Shown: positions 26,112 through 35,197, counted from the stretch's first letter. The stretch: 58,296 nucleotides of DNA from Bacillus sp. UNC41MFS5 (GCF_000686805.1 NZ_JMLP01000005.1:1-58296); one strand, 5' to 3'. A program made the numbers and translations. Notes: generated by a model not told the origin, from the sequence alone.

Positions 26112-26813
26112 ATGTTTAAAATTTTTATAATTGAAGATGACAAACAGTTGGTGAACTTGCTGAAAGAGCATTTACATAAGTTTGGGTATGATACAAAGTC
26201 AGTTGGTAATTTTGAAACAGTCCGTGCGCAATTTGAGGAATATGAACCACATCTTGTATTACTAGATGTGAATTTGCCGAAATATGATGGCTATTATTGG
26301 TGCAGGCAAATTCGCAGTGTTTCAACCTGTCCGATTCTCTTTATTTCCGCTCGGGAAGGGAAGATGGATCAAGTGATGGCTCTAGAAAATGGGGCAGATG
26401 ATTTTATCACGAAACCCTTTGACTATGAAATTGTTACGGCGAAAATAAATAGTCAACTAAGAAGGGCTTATGGGTCGTATGCTAGTTCTCAAAATGAGCG
26501 GTCCACTACGGTGGATGGATTGACCTTGGATGTGGAACGCCTCCGGCTTACATTAAACGAACATGAAATTGATCTGAGCCATACCGAAGCGAAAATTTTA
26601 GATGAACTCATGAAAAAAGCGGAGAAAGTCGTCAGTCGCGATCGACTCTTAGAGAAAATCTGGGATGATCAAGCCTTTGTGGACGATAATACATTGAATG
26701 TCTATGTAACACGAGTCCGGAAAAAATTAGCAGCCATACATATTGATGAAGCCCTTCAAACGGTTCGCGGTCAAGGGTATCGTCTTGTTCCAAACTGGAG
26801 GCATGAGCAATGA
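26112..26813 (+). CDS. OmpR-family response regulator (BceR-like)
   Basis: Two-component response regulator of 233 residues: receiver domain with phospho-acceptor Asp52 (LLDVNLPKYDG) and acidic pair Glu8-Asp9-Asp10, followed by a winged-helix DNA-binding domain (about 130-230, RGQGYRLV). It overlaps the kinase gene by 4 bases (ATGA) and is followed by a Bce-type ABC transporter, so it belongs to the peptide-antibiotic sensing modules typified by BceRS. Confidence 0.92.
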   Translation: MFKIFIIEDDKQLVNLLKEHLHKFGYDTKSVGNFETVRAQFEEYEPHLVLLDVNLPKYDGYYWCRQIRSVSTCPILFISAREGKMDQVMALENGADDFITKPFDYEIVTAKINSQLRRAYGSYASSQNERSTTVDGLTLDVERLRLTLNEHEIDLSHTEAKILDELMKKAEKVVSRDRLLEKIWDDQAFVDDNTLNVYVTRVRKKLAAIHIDEALQTVRGQGYRLVPNWRHEQ

Positions 26814-27781
26814 AGCTTTTTTTTCGCGATCAACTGTCGCTAATTATCTTTTATATCCTTCAGTTGGTTGTTCTTACGGCTGTTTATTGGCTAGATGGGT
26901 ATCATCATTTAGCAATCAGTCTTTATGCAGCATTCCTAAGTGGATGTATTTTGATTGGTTATCTCTTCTTTCGGTACATCACCAATCGGTCGTTCTACCA
27001 GCGCGTGGAAAAACCGCTAACTTCCATGGAGGATTTTGCAAGCAATGTACAGCAAAGCCCACTAGCGGAGAGCTTACAACAGCTTTTGAAAAGCCAATTC
27101 CGTCACTATAAAACCGACTTACATAATTATAAATACAAGTTGGAGGGACATATCCATTTTATTAATCAATGGGTGCATCAAATGAAGACGCCATTGTCAG
27201 TGATTCATTTAATCGTCCAGGATGAGGATGATTCCCGTTTCAGTGCGATTAAGGATGAGCTGGATCATCTTAAAAAGGGATTGGACATGGTTTTATATAC
27301 AGCACGTTTAGATACTTTTGAACGCGATTTTTATGTGGAGACCCTAAATTTGCAAACCGTTGTCCGTTCTGTGACATCCAGCCAGAAACGGTTATTTATT
27401 CGGAAGCGAGTGTTCCCAGCGATAGAAATCGATGGGGTTCTGAGTGTGGCATCAGATGAAAAATGGTTGTCGTTTGCCATTACCCAGTTGATGACCAATG
27501 CCCTGCGCTATACCGTCGAGGAGAATCGCAAAGTTTACTTTCATGGCTACAAGCTCGGCATTAATACCGTTTTAGAAATCCGTGATGAAGGAGTCGGGAT
27601 TCCCCCAAGTGATTTACCCCGTGTCTTTGATCCCTACTTTACAGGGGAAAATGGCCGAAACTTCCAAGAATCCACCGGAATGGGCCTCCACCTCGTCAAG
27701 CAAATCTGCGAAAAACTCGGACATCGTATCGAAATCGACTCCATCATAAACCAAGGAACCACTGTACGCATTATTTTCTAA
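26810..27781 (+). CDS. Intramembrane-sensing histidine kinase (BceS-like)
   Basis: Sensor kinase of 323 residues. Two transmembrane helices (about 9-28 and 36-56) are joined by an extracellular loop of only a few residues, the mark of kinases that do not sense the drug themselves but read the state of their ABC transporter. The phospho-acceptor is His123 (HQMKTPLS), and the ATPase domain has the N, G1 (DEGVGIPPSDLPRVFDPYF) and G2 (GMGLHLVK) boxes. Partner transporter genes follow after 208 bases. Confidence 0.92.
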   Translation: MKLFFRDQLSLIIFYILQLVVLTAVYWLDGYHHLAISLYAAFLSGCILIGYLFFRYITNRSFYQRVEKPLTSMEDFASNVQQSPLAESLQQLLKSQFRHYKTDLHNYKYKLEGHIHFINQWVHQMKTPLSVIHLIVQDEDDSRFSAIKDELDHLKKGLDMVLYTARLDTFERDFYVETLNLQTVVRSVTSSQKRLFIRKRVFPAIEIDGVLSVASDEKWLSFAITQLMTNALRYTVEENRKVYFHGYKLGINTVLEIRDEGVGIPPSDLPRVFDPYFTGENGRNFQESTGMGLHLVKQICEKLGHRIEIDSIINQGTTVRIIF

Positions 27782-27789
27782 TGGTGTCA

Positions 27790-27850
27790 TTTAGGGTGTC
27801 AGGCACCGTCCATGGACACTTTCCTGTTTTGTCCTTTTGGGACGGACACT
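27790..27850. repeat. Short intergenic repeat with GTGTCAGGCACC / GGACACT motifs
   Basis: The sequence GGGTGTCAGGCACCGTCC followed by GGACACT and later GGACGGACACT has the look of the REP-like GGTGTCAGGCACC elements scattered through many Bacillaceae genomes (recollection, not searched). It lies between the kinase and transporter genes. Confidence 0.4.
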
Positions 27851-27891
27851 CGGGCTAATGGTTATCTTTTAAACTACACAATTATCTCAAC

Positions 27892-27918
27892 CTTACAATT
27901 GTGTAATATAGTTGTAAG
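27892..27918 (+). promoter_or_regulatory. Inverted repeat, candidate response-regulator site for the ABC transporter
   Basis: CTTACAA-N13-TTGTAAG, about 75 bases before the ATPase gene. Bce-type regulators bind inverted repeats in front of their transporter genes, so this is a natural site for the adjacent regulator. Confidence 0.45.
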
Positions 27919-27989
27919 TTAACGACATGGAAGCGGGTGCTGATATCTAGGTAAAATGAGGGTACAAATGAAACAGGGAGTGAAATTGG

Positions 27990-28760
27990 ATGTCGATTTT
28001 AGATGTGAGACATTTAGAAAAGATTTATGAGGGTAAAGTGGCGCATAAAGCTATTGAAAATATAAATTTTATGGTCGAAAAAGGTGAATTTGTTGGAATC
28101 ATGGGGCCCTCTGGGAGTGGGAAAACAACTCTCTTAAACTTAATCGCCACCATCGACAAACCTACAGCAGGTGAAATTACCATTAACGGGAAAAATCCGC
28201 ATGTGTTAAATCGAAAAGAAACAGCATTATTCCGGCGCCATGAGCTTGGGTTCGTTTTTCAACATTTTAATTTACTGGATACCTTAACAGTAGAAGAAAA
28301 TATCGTTCTGCCGCTCACCCTTGATGGGGAAAGTGTGAAAGAAATGGATATGAAACTCATTCAGGTTGCCAAAAAGCTAGGAATCGACCCAATCCTGAAA
28401 AAACGCACCTATGAGATCTCTGGTGGTCAAATGCAGCGAACTGCTATCGCCCGTGCGATTATACACCAACCAGCCCTTATTTTAGCGGATGAGCCAACAG
28501 GGAACTTGGATTCAAAATCCGCCAAGGATGTCATGGAAACACTGACAGCAATCAACAAGGAAGATGGGACTACCGCATTAATGGTTACTCATGATGCAGT
28601 TGCTGCCAGCTATTGTCACCGTGTCATTTTTATTAAAGATGGACAACTCTATAACGAAATCTACCGTGGTGATAACCGCCAGGCATTCTTCCAAAAAATC
28701 ATTGATATGCTAGCATTGTTAGGAGGGGACAGCCGTGACCTTTCCACAGTTCGTTTATAG
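27990..28760 (+). CDS. Bce-type ABC transporter, ATP-binding subunit
   Basis: ATPase of 256 residues with Walker A (GPSGSGKTT), signature (ISGGQMQR), Walker B (LILADEPTGNLDS) and switch His (VTHD). It belongs to the MacB/BceA class. Together with the following permease it removes or frees the target from peptide antibiotics such as bacitracin-like compounds and signals to the kinase. The gene overlaps the permease gene by 26 bases. Confidence 0.93.
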   Translation: MSILDVRHLEKIYEGKVAHKAIENINFMVEKGEFVGIMGPSGSGKTTLLNLIATIDKPTAGEITINGKNPHVLNRKETALFRRHELGFVFQHFNLLDTLTVEENIVLPLTLDGESVKEMDMKLIQVAKKLGIDPILKKRTYEISGGQMQRTAIARAIIHQPALILADEPTGNLDSKSAKDVMETLTAINKEDGTTALMVTHDAVAASYCHRVIFIKDGQLYNEIYRGDNRQAFFQKIIDMLALLGGDSRDLSTVRL

Positions 28761-30639
28761 AAATGTGGTCCGCAATAAGCGGACCTACGCAGCCTATTTC
28801 TTAAGCAGCGCCTTTTCTGTCATGATCTTTTTTATTTACGCCCTATATATCTTTCATCCAGATATTAAAAAGGGTGTAACTTCGGTGTTAGCCGCTGAAT
28901 TAATGACGGCTGCTGAAGTAATTATGTACGTGTTTTCATTCCTGTTTGTACTATACTCTGTCAGCACTTTTCTAAAATCACGGAAACGTGAATTCGGAAT
29001 TTTAATGATGCATGGCATGACAAAGGGTCAATTGAATAGTATGGTGTTTTTAGAGAATATGATAATTGGGGTTGGTGCGATTATTATAGGGATTGGAGCT
29101 GGAATGATTACGGGGAAACTTTTTCTTATGATTGGTTCCAAAATGATCGGAATTCCCCCCTTGCCATTTTATTTTTCTGAAAAAGCACTCATACTTACCA
29201 TTGGCGCCTTTTTATTCCTTTTCTTTACCATTTCATTATTTACAACCATCCTTGTCAGAGTAAATAAATTAATTGATTTATTTCAAGCAGGGGAAAAGCC
29301 GAAAAAAGAACCCAAGGTATCGGTCTTCTTATCAATTCTCTCAGCTATTTTGCTCCTTGCCAGTTATTACTTAGCAGCAACAGCAACCATGCTGACGCTA
29401 ATTTTTCGAGTACTGCCTGTAATTGGAATGACGATTATTGGAACCTACTTTTTCTATACTCAACTATCGGTATGGGTTACAAAACTACTTCAAAAAAATC
29501 GTTTCTTGTTTTGGAAAAAAACGAATCTAGTGACGATTTCCAGTCTAGCCTATCGCTTGAAGGATAATGCGCGGATGTTTTTCATGGTAACGATTGTTTC
29601 AACCGTGGCTTTTTGTGCAGTAGGGACGCTTGCTTCGATGAATGTGATGAGTAAACAACTCGACGTAGAATTTCCTGCTGAAATTAGTTATCTTGCAAAA
29701 GATGATCAACCGGTTCACCAACAAAATTTACAGCAAATCGAAGCGGAATTAAAGGATAAGAAAATCAATTACACAACTAATCAGATCCTGATTAAATACG
29801 TAGCTGTTGCTACTTCGACAGATAAATATGCACGAGAAAAAATCCCGGTCGTTTCTTTCTCGGATTATAAAAAAATTGCACAAGCAGCTGGCTACGAATT
29901 TAACGAAAAGCGGCTTGTCGGAAAAGAAACGCTAGAAATGCGTACATCGATTTTTAGTAACTTGGAAGGGATCACCTATACTTTAAAACAGGATCAAATA
30001 AGACTTACTCATGACCAAGCAACTAAACACATCGTTTTTCCCATCCAGTTGGTTCATAGTCAGGGGATCGTAGTCAGTGATGAGCTGTTTGACAGGCTTA
30101 CCCCCGTTAATACCGAAATCTTTACAGGCTTTTACACAAAGGAACTTAAAAAAACAACAGGGATAGCAGAGAATCTAGTCACAAACGGTACCTCGATGTC
30201 GTTAGAACATGTTCCTTACTCAATTACGGTCAGCGGAACTTTATACGAACTACAAATGGGTATGTATAAGATGATGTTGTTCGTTGCTTTATTAATTGGG
30301 GCTGTATTCTTTATCGCGGCAGGAAGCTTTCTATATTTCAGGCTCTATGCAGATTTGGATTACGACCGGCGCCAATATCTGACCATTACAAAAGTAGGGT
30401 TAACCGATCGTGAACTAAATAAAATTGTTACTCAGCAGCTGGTCTTGCTTTTTTTCGTACCAATTGTAGTAGCCTTTGTTCATAGTGGGTTTGCTTTTAT
30501 GGCCTTACAAAGCTTTTACAAATTATCTATCGCAAAAGATATGATCATCGTTCTGGCTGGTTTCTTTCTGGCACAATTCATTTATTTCTTTTTGATTCGT
30601 TACCGATATTTACGAAACCTGAAAAAATCATTAATCTAG
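28735..30639 (+). CDS. Bce-type ABC transporter permease
   Basis: FtsX/BceB-type permease of 634 residues with about ten transmembrane helices and a large extracellular domain of roughly 200 residues (about 310-505) that in this family binds or senses the antibiotic. GTG start behind GGAGGGGACAGCC inside the ATPase gene, so translation is coupled. Substrate cannot be told from sequence. Confidence 0.92.
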   Translation: MTFPQFVYRNVVRNKRTYAAYFLSSAFSVMIFFIYALYIFHPDIKKGVTSVLAAELMTAAEVIMYVFSFLFVLYSVSTFLKSRKREFGILMMHGMTKGQLNSMVFLENMIIGVGAIIIGIGAGMITGKLFLMIGSKMIGIPPLPFYFSEKALILTIGAFLFLFFTISLFTTILVRVNKLIDLFQAGEKPKKEPKVSVFLSILSAILLLASYYLAATATMLTLIFRVLPVIGMTIIGTYFFYTQLSVWVTKLLQKNRFLFWKKTNLVTISSLAYRLKDNARMFFMVTIVSTVAFCAVGTLASMNVMSKQLDVEFPAEISYLAKDDQPVHQQNLQQIEAELKDKKINYTTNQILIKYVAVATSTDKYAREKIPVVSFSDYKKIAQAAGYEFNEKRLVGKETLEMRTSIFSNLEGITYTLKQDQIRLTHDQATKHIVFPIQLVHSQGIVVSDELFDRLTPVNTEIFTGFYTKELKKTTGIAENLVTNGTSMSLEHVPYSITVSGTLYELQMGMYKMMLFVALLIGAVFFIAAGSFLYFRLYADLDYDRRQYLTITKVGLTDRELNKIVTQQLVLLFFVPIVVAFVHSGFAFMALQSFYKLSIAKDMIIVLAGFFLAQFIYFFLIRYRYLRNLKKSLI

Positions 30640-30684
30640 AACAAAACCCATCTGATTCTATAAATCAGATGGGTTTTGTTAACT
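30640..30684 (+). terminator. Terminator of the Bce-type module
   Basis: 18-bp perfect stem AACAAAACCCATCTGATT / AATCAGATGGGTTTTGTT with a 5-base loop. Confidence 0.85.
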
Positions 30685-30761
30685 TTCAATACAGATAAGA
30701 ATACTGCAAAAAATGATATGGATCAGGAAATTTTTCTGGAGTTTGAGTATTTAGAAAATTC

Positions 30762-30791
30762 TTGACATGGTTTTGTCCTAAATGTTATTAT
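30762..30791 (+). promoter_or_regulatory. Sigma-A promoter of the ABC-2 exporter operon
   Basis: TTGACA and TATTAT with an 18-base spacer. The predicted transcription start (about 30798) lies downstream of the ATG at 30782, which therefore cannot be the start codon of the ATPase gene. Confidence 0.65.
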
Positions 30792-30829
30792 TTTCCTCTG
30801 CGACTCAGGATAGATTAGGGGGAAAACGG

Positions 30830-31807
30830 TTGATTCATTTACAAGGCATTAGCAAATCCTTCAAGGTTGCCAAGCGCCAATCTGGCTTTCGGCAAGCAGC
30901 CAAAGCGCTTTTTTATCGGGAACATACGATTATTGACGCACTCAAGGAAATCTCTTTTTCTATTCATCCTGGTGAAATCGTCGGCTACATTGGACCAAAT
31001 GGAGCGGGGAAGTCGACGACGATCAAAATAATGAGTGGCATACTGGTGCCTGACACCGGGAGTTGCTCAATTATGGGCTTTACTCCGTGGAAGGATCGAG
31101 TTCAATATGTGCAGAATATTGGAGTGGTCTTCGGCCAGCGCTCACAGTTATGGTGGGATGTTCCGGTAATCGATTCTTTTGAACTGTTACAAGACATTTA
31201 CAAGGTCCCGCAACAAGAATATCAAACTACGCTCAATCTACTCATTGAAACGCTCGAGTTGCAAACTATCATTCATTCACCCGTGCGTCAACTAAGCTTA
31301 GGGCAGCGGATGCGTTGTGAAATAGCAGCCTCGCTTCTACATAATCCAAAAATCTTGTTTTTGGACGAACCAACCATAGGGCTGGATGCTGCCTCTAAAA
31401 TAGCGGTCCGCCAATTTATCAAAACAATTAATAAAGAAAAGGGAGTTACAGTTATCCTTACTACCCACGATATGAATGATATCGAAGCCTTGGCTGACCG
31501 AGTCATTTTAATTGGAAAAGGCAGTTTATTATATGATGGTCAGTTAGAGGAATTAAGAAAACAATTTGGTTCTCAAAAAACAATCACCGCTGATTTCCAC
31601 AAAAACACTCAAATCATCGATATCCAGGGGGCAACCGTGCTCTCGCGGTCACCGGAACGGATGGTCCTTAGCATTGATACAGACATGGTCAACTCCTCCC
31701 AAATCATTACCCAATTGTCCAATAAACTTGAGTTAATCGATGTTTCGATTGAATCGCAACCAATCGAGGAAATCATCCTCCAACTATATAAGGAGTACAA
31801 AATATGA
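30830..31807 (+). CDS. ABC-2 exporter, ATP-binding subunit
   Basis: ATPase of 325 residues with Walker A (IGPNGAGKSTT), signature (LSLGQRMRCEIA) and Walker B (ILFLDEPTIGLD). It belongs to the uncharacterised exporter class that pairs with two ABC-2 permeases (COG4586 with COG4587 and COG3694). I place the start at TTG 30830, 7 bases after TTAGGGGGAA, giving MIHLQGISKSF. It overlaps the next gene by 4 bases. Confidence 0.88.
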   Translation: MIHLQGISKSFKVAKRQSGFRQAAKALFYREHTIIDALKEISFSIHPGEIVGYIGPNGAGKSTTIKIMSGILVPDTGSCSIMGFTPWKDRVQYVQNIGVVFGQRSQLWWDVPVIDSFELLQDIYKVPQQEYQTTLNLLIETLELQTIIHSPVRQLSLGQRMRCEIAASLLHNPKILFLDEPTIGLDAASKIAVRQFIKTINKEKGVTVILTTHDMNDIEALADRVILIGKGSLLYDGQLEELRKQFGSQKTITADFHKNTQIIDIQGATVLSRSPERMVLSIDTDMVNSSQIITQLSNKLELIDVSIESQPIEEIILQLYKEYKI

Positions 31808-32607
31808 AGGTATATCTTTCTGTTTTGAAACTGCGGATGAACATCGGCTTGCAGTACCGGACAGCGGCTTTGGCGGGGGTAGCTACTCAGTTTTTCTGGG
31901 GGTTTATCACAATCATGGTTTTTGAAGCCTTTTACGAATATGCTGCCAATACACCACCGATTTCCTTAAGGGAATTAATCACCTACATCTGGCTGCAACA
32001 GGCCTTTCTCGTCTTTATAACGATGTGGTTTCGCGATAATGAACTATTTGATCTGATTACAAGTGGAAATATTGCTTACGAACTTTGCCGACCTTGTGAA
32101 CTCTATGGTTTCTGGTATGCGAAACTGCTTGCCCAGCGGATGTCGAGTGCCTTTTTGCGCTGCTTCCCAATCTTGATTATCTCATTTTTTTTACCAAAAC
32201 CGTATAATATGACTCCGCCGCCAAGTTTCCCTGCCTTTCTATTATTCTTAAGTGCACTCATTCTAGGATTACTTCTGCTAGTAGCTATCTCAATGTTCTT
32301 ATATATATCCGTATTTGTGACCTTGTCCCCGATGGGATCATTGTTAGTATTTAGTGTCATCGGTGAATTTTTTGCCGGATTAATCATTCCTGTTCCGCTA
32401 ATGCCCGATTGGCTGCAAAATGCGGCGAATGTCCTTCCGTTTCGCTGGACGGCAGATTTTCCATTCAGGGTTTATTCTGGGCATATCCCACAGCATGACG
32501 CCATCAGCGGAATTATCATTCAACTAATCTATCTTGTGGGCCTTGTTTGGTTAGGAAGAGCAGCTCTCAATCGTGTATTAAGGAAGGTCGTCGTCCAAGG
32601 AGGGTAA
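31804..32607 (+). CDS. ABC-2 family permease, first subunit
   Basis: Six-helix membrane protein of 267 residues of the ABC-2 permease type (COG4587-like). The ATG overlaps the ATPase stop (ATGA-type coupling) and an AAGGAG ribosome-binding site lies inside the ATPase gene. Works with the ATPase and the next permease; the exported compound is unknown. Confidence 0.85.
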   Translation: MKVYLSVLKLRMNIGLQYRTAALAGVATQFFWGFITIMVFEAFYEYAANTPPISLRELITYIWLQQAFLVFITMWFRDNELFDLITSGNIAYELCRPCELYGFWYAKLLAQRMSSAFLRCFPILIISFFLPKPYNMTPPPSFPAFLLFLSALILGLLLLVAISMFLYISVFVTLSPMGSLLVFSVIGEFFAGLIIPVPLMPDWLQNAANVLPFRWTADFPFRVYSGHIPQHDAISGIIIQLIYLVGLVWLGRAALNRVLRKVVVQGG

Positions 32608-32613
32608 CCCAAG

Positions 32614-33396
32614 GTGAGAATATATATTAAGTATGTAATGATTCACTTTAAATCACAAATGCAATACCTTAAATCTTTTTGGTTATTATCGTTAGGGCAA
32701 TTTTTTATCCCTTTTACAGTCTTTGCGGGCTTGTACTTTTTATTCGAACAGTTTGGGCAAATAAAAGGATGGCAATTCTTTGAGGTGGCGCTTTGTTTTG
32801 GGAGCATTCACATGGCCTTCGCACTGAGTGAATGCTTTGCCCGCGGTTTTGATAGCTTTTCTAGTCTAGTTCGGAATGGTGAATTTGACCGATTACTTGT
32901 CCGCCCGCGAAGTACGTTCCTCCAAGTTCTCGGGTCCAAATTCGAGTTTACAAGATTTGGCCGCCTTCTTCAAAGTGCGGTTGTATTGATCTGGGCCATG
33001 ACCAATCTCAATATCGAATGGAATATCGTAAAAGCGGTCACATTGCTACTGATGATTGTTAGTGGAGTGCTTATTTTTACCGGCATCTATATTCTAGCTG
33101 CCACGCTGTGTTTTTGGACGATTGAAGGTCTTGAGGTAGTCAACATTTTTACCGATGGCGGAAGGGAAATGGCGCAATATCCATTAAATATTTATCAAAA
33201 ATGGGTGGCTCGTTTTTTTACTTTTGTGATTCCATTCGGAACAGTAAATTATCTGCCGCTCTTATCTATTTTAGGTAAGAATAGTGGAAATGAAATCTAT
33301 TACATGCTTACCCCGATAGCCGGCAGCTTGTTTATTCTTCCTTGTCTTCTTGTTTGGCAATATGGCGTAAAACATTATCGTTCCACGGGTTCCTGA
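32614..33396 (+). CDS. ABC-2 family permease, second subunit
   Basis: Six-helix membrane protein of 260 residues (COG3694-like), GTG start behind GGAGGGTAACCCAAG, 6 bases after the first permease. Contains the typical amphipathic stretch GEFDRLLVRPRS after the second helix, seen in this permease class. Confidence 0.85.
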   Translation: MRIYIKYVMIHFKSQMQYLKSFWLLSLGQFFIPFTVFAGLYFLFEQFGQIKGWQFFEVALCFGSIHMAFALSECFARGFDSFSSLVRNGEFDRLLVRPRSTFLQVLGSKFEFTRFGRLLQSAVVLIWAMTNLNIEWNIVKAVTLLLMIVSGVLIFTGIYILAATLCFWTIEGLEVVNIFTDGGREMAQYPLNIYQKWVARFFTFVIPFGTVNYLPLLSILGKNSGNEIYYMLTPIAGSLFILPCLLVWQYGVKHYRSTGS

Positions 33397-33418
33397 TTTA
33401 GGAGCCCGTCTGCTTGTT
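33386..33418 (+). terminator. Hairpin after the ABC-2 exporter genes
   Basis: ACGGGTTCCT / AGGAGCCCGT stem spanning the stop codon, followed by a weak T-rich stretch. It may reduce read-through into the regulator gene. Confidence 0.4.
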
Positions 33419-33467
33419 ATTAGGTAAATTGCAGTGAGATGTAACTTATGATATATTTGAAGGAAAA

Positions 33468-33490
33468 TGACCAAAGAACCAAAATGGTCA
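33468..33490 (+). promoter_or_regulatory. Inverted repeat TGACCA-N11-TGGTCA before the tetR-type gene
   Basis: Lies 12 bases upstream of the chosen start codon, in the leader; a possible self-regulatory operator of the TetR-family protein. Confidence 0.3.
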
Positions 33491-33502
33491 GTGGAGGTTG
33501 AC

Positions 33503-34075
33503 ATGGCAACCGATCGAAGAAAGCTGATTGTAGAAGCAGCAACTAAGTCCTTTTCCTTGTTTGGCTATAAAGCAACAACAATGGATCAAGTCGCAAAGTT
33601 GGCCAATGTAGGGAAAGGGACGATTTACACCTTTTTTAAAAATAAAGAAGAATTATTCGAAGAGATTATTTCAACTTTGGTAAAGGAAATGATTGCGGAA
33701 GCAGAATCAGTTATCCAACCAGATTTACCCTTTACAGAAAACGTGCATCGGGCTCTTTATCGTTTATTAGAATTTCGCTCCCAGCACCAATTGATGATTA
33801 AACTGGTGCAGGAGGAAACGGAAATGGGGACTTTAGCTGTTTCGGAAATGCTGCAGCATGTCGAGGATCAAATTATTGCTTATTTAAAGCAGAAGATCGA
33901 TGCAGCCATCACGAAAGGGGCCATCCCGGCAGTCAATACTGAAATCACTAGCTTTCTTTTGTTAAAAATGTATATTGCCTTAGTTTCTGATTGGGAGAGG
34001 CATCATCAACCTTTAAGTTCAGAACAAATTGCGGAAATTATGAAGGTTTTTTTAGTAAAAGGTTTGTCCATATAA
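33503..34075 (+). CDS. TetR-family transcriptional regulator
   Basis: 190-residue repressor-type protein with an N-terminal TetR helix-turn-helix (about 8-54; ATTMDQVAKLANVGKGTIYTFF) and a variable ligand-binding part. Start at ATG 33503 behind GTGGAGG; an earlier in-frame ATG at 33467 lacks a ribosome-binding site and would translate through a palindrome. It follows the ABC-2 exporter operon and probably controls it. Confidence 0.88.
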   Translation: MATDRRKLIVEAATKSFSLFGYKATTMDQVAKLANVGKGTIYTFFKNKEELFEEIISTLVKEMIAEAESVIQPDLPFTENVHRALYRLLEFRSQHQLMIKLVQEETEMGTLAVSEMLQHVEDQIIAYLKQKIDAAITKGAIPAVNTEITSFLLLKMYIALVSDWERHHQPLSSEQIAEIMKVFLVKGLSI

Positions 34076-34076
34076 A

Positions 34077-34108
34077 AAAGACTTGTGTGTTTCTCAATAC
34101 AAGTCTTC
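34077..34108 (+). terminator. Terminator of the tetR-type gene
   Basis: AAGACTTGT / ACAAGTCTT stem. A second weak hairpin (GCGTCAC / GTGGCGC followed by a T-rich stretch) lies at 34121-34148, just before the convergent gene end. Confidence 0.7.
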
Positions 34109-34149
34109 TGGCCTATGCGGTGCGTCACTTATGTGGCGCTTTTGTTTTC

Positions 34150-34425
34150 TTATTTTACAAGATAGAGATTCTTTGAAGTGGCAGCGACTTTCGGACCGTT
34201 TTTACGGCTGCCAGTGAGTTCTTCCATTAAGCTTAAAAATGTTCCAAAAAGGTAATTGACCACGGATCCGGCCAGTATTCCAAATCCTAGTGCTGTTAAG
34301 AAATAAGCAGAATTGTAACCGCTTGCAAATTGACCTAACAAAATAAGAATGATTCCTAAACCGCTTCCGAAGATAGCTGTTTTCTTAAATGTAAAAATAC
34401 TCTTTAAGTGTTTTTCCTGCATCAT
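34150..34425 (-). CDS. Small hypothetical membrane protein
   Basis: Not recognised. About 91 residues with two hydrophobic segments (roughly residues 17-36 and 42-62 of the short form) and a basic C-terminal tail. Three consecutive ATG codons stand at the start (34428, 34425, 34422); AGGGAG at 34432-34437 is spaced best for the second or third. It is transcribed convergently to the TetR gene. Confidence 0.65.
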   Translation of the reverse strand: MMQEKHLKSIFTFKKTAIFGSGLGIILILLGQFASGYNSAYFLTALGFGILAGSVVNYLFGTFLSLMEELTGSRKNGPKVAATSKNLYLVK

Positions 34426-34540
34426 CATCAACTCCCTGTAAGAATATTCTATCAATTGTCACAGAATTGTCAAACTTTTTTTGAAAACTTTATTTTTTTA
34501 ATCTTGTGTGTTGACTTCCGCTTCAGGCGCTCGGATTGGA

Positions 34541-34566
34541 AACGGGGCCTAACAAATTAGGCCCCA
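34541..34566 (-). terminator. Terminator of the spore protein gene
   Basis: Stem GGGGCCTAA / TTAGGCCCC immediately after the stop codon on the minus strand, with only a weak T tract. The remaining bases up to 34449 contain nothing recognisable. Confidence 0.65.
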
Positions 34567-34570
34567 TGCA

Positions 34571-34825
34571 TTATTTCTTTGCTAGGTTTTCTTGTGCCAT
34601 TTTTACCAATTCGCGGACCATGCTGCCTCCTAGCCGGCCGCCTACTTTCCCAGCTTGCTCTGAAGTGAGTTGGCCATTATAACCTTTTTTCAATGGAACC
34701 CCGACCTCTTCGGCTGCTTCAAATTTTGCATCCTCTGGGTTTCCGGTATTTGCGACTTTTGCCTTTAACGCATCTAAGCCAGTTCGCGCTTCTGGAACAA
34801 GGATTTTATTTCTTCTTCTCGCCAT
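34571..34825 (-). CDS. Alpha/beta-type small acid-soluble spore protein
   Basis: 84-residue DNA-binding spore protein that coats and protects spore DNA. The family's central block (KFEAAEEVGV, the Gpr protease region) and C-terminal block (GYNGQLTSEQAGKVGGRLGGSMV) are present. The start ATG has AAAGGAGGGATTTTA in front. Its presence shows that the organism forms endospores. No clear SigG promoter could be assigned by eye. Confidence 0.93.
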   Translation of the reverse strand: MARRRNKILVPEARTGLDALKAKVANTGNPEDAKFEAAEEVGVPLKKGYNGQLTSEQAGKVGGRLGGSMVRELVKMAQENLAKK

Positions 34826-34934
34826 TAAAATCCCTCCTTTACGTTAGGATTACCTGAATGTAAAAAATAATCAAAAATCACTGGAAAAACCCATATTAAT
34901 CCAGTATAATACTTGTAATAAATTCGGAAAAAAT

Positions 34935-35173
34935 CAATGATAAAGAGAGTAGTTATCTAAGATGGTCCAGCGATTCAGGGGTGGTGCGAGCCTGAAACAG
35001 AATAGATAATGAAGCGCACTTTTGAGATGCATGCCTGAAGGAAACAGTAGGGTATGCCGGAGGATCCTCCGTTACTAAGGAAAGCTGGTTCTTCATTTGA
35101 ACAATTAGAGTGGTACCGCGGGATGTTAAACTCTCGTCTCTTTTAGTAGAGACGGGAGTTTTTTGTTTTTTTA
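34935..35173 (+). promoter_or_regulatory. T-box leader (tRNA-Arg sensing) of argS
   Basis: Transcription attenuation riboswitch. The T-box sequence AGAGTGGTACCGCG lies at 35107-35120, an AGTA motif at 34948-34951, and the Stem I apical GGGGTGGTGCGAGCC at 34979-34993. In GAAGCGCACTTTTGAG (35011-35026) the specifier codon is best read as CGC (35015-35017), an arginine codon, matching the downstream gene. The terminator ACTCTCGTCTC / GAGACGGGAGT with T run is at 35130-35173. Uncharged tRNA-Arg would stabilise the antiterminator and switch argS on. Confidence 0.93.
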
Positions 35174-35197
35174 AAAGAAAATAGGAGGTCGGATCAA

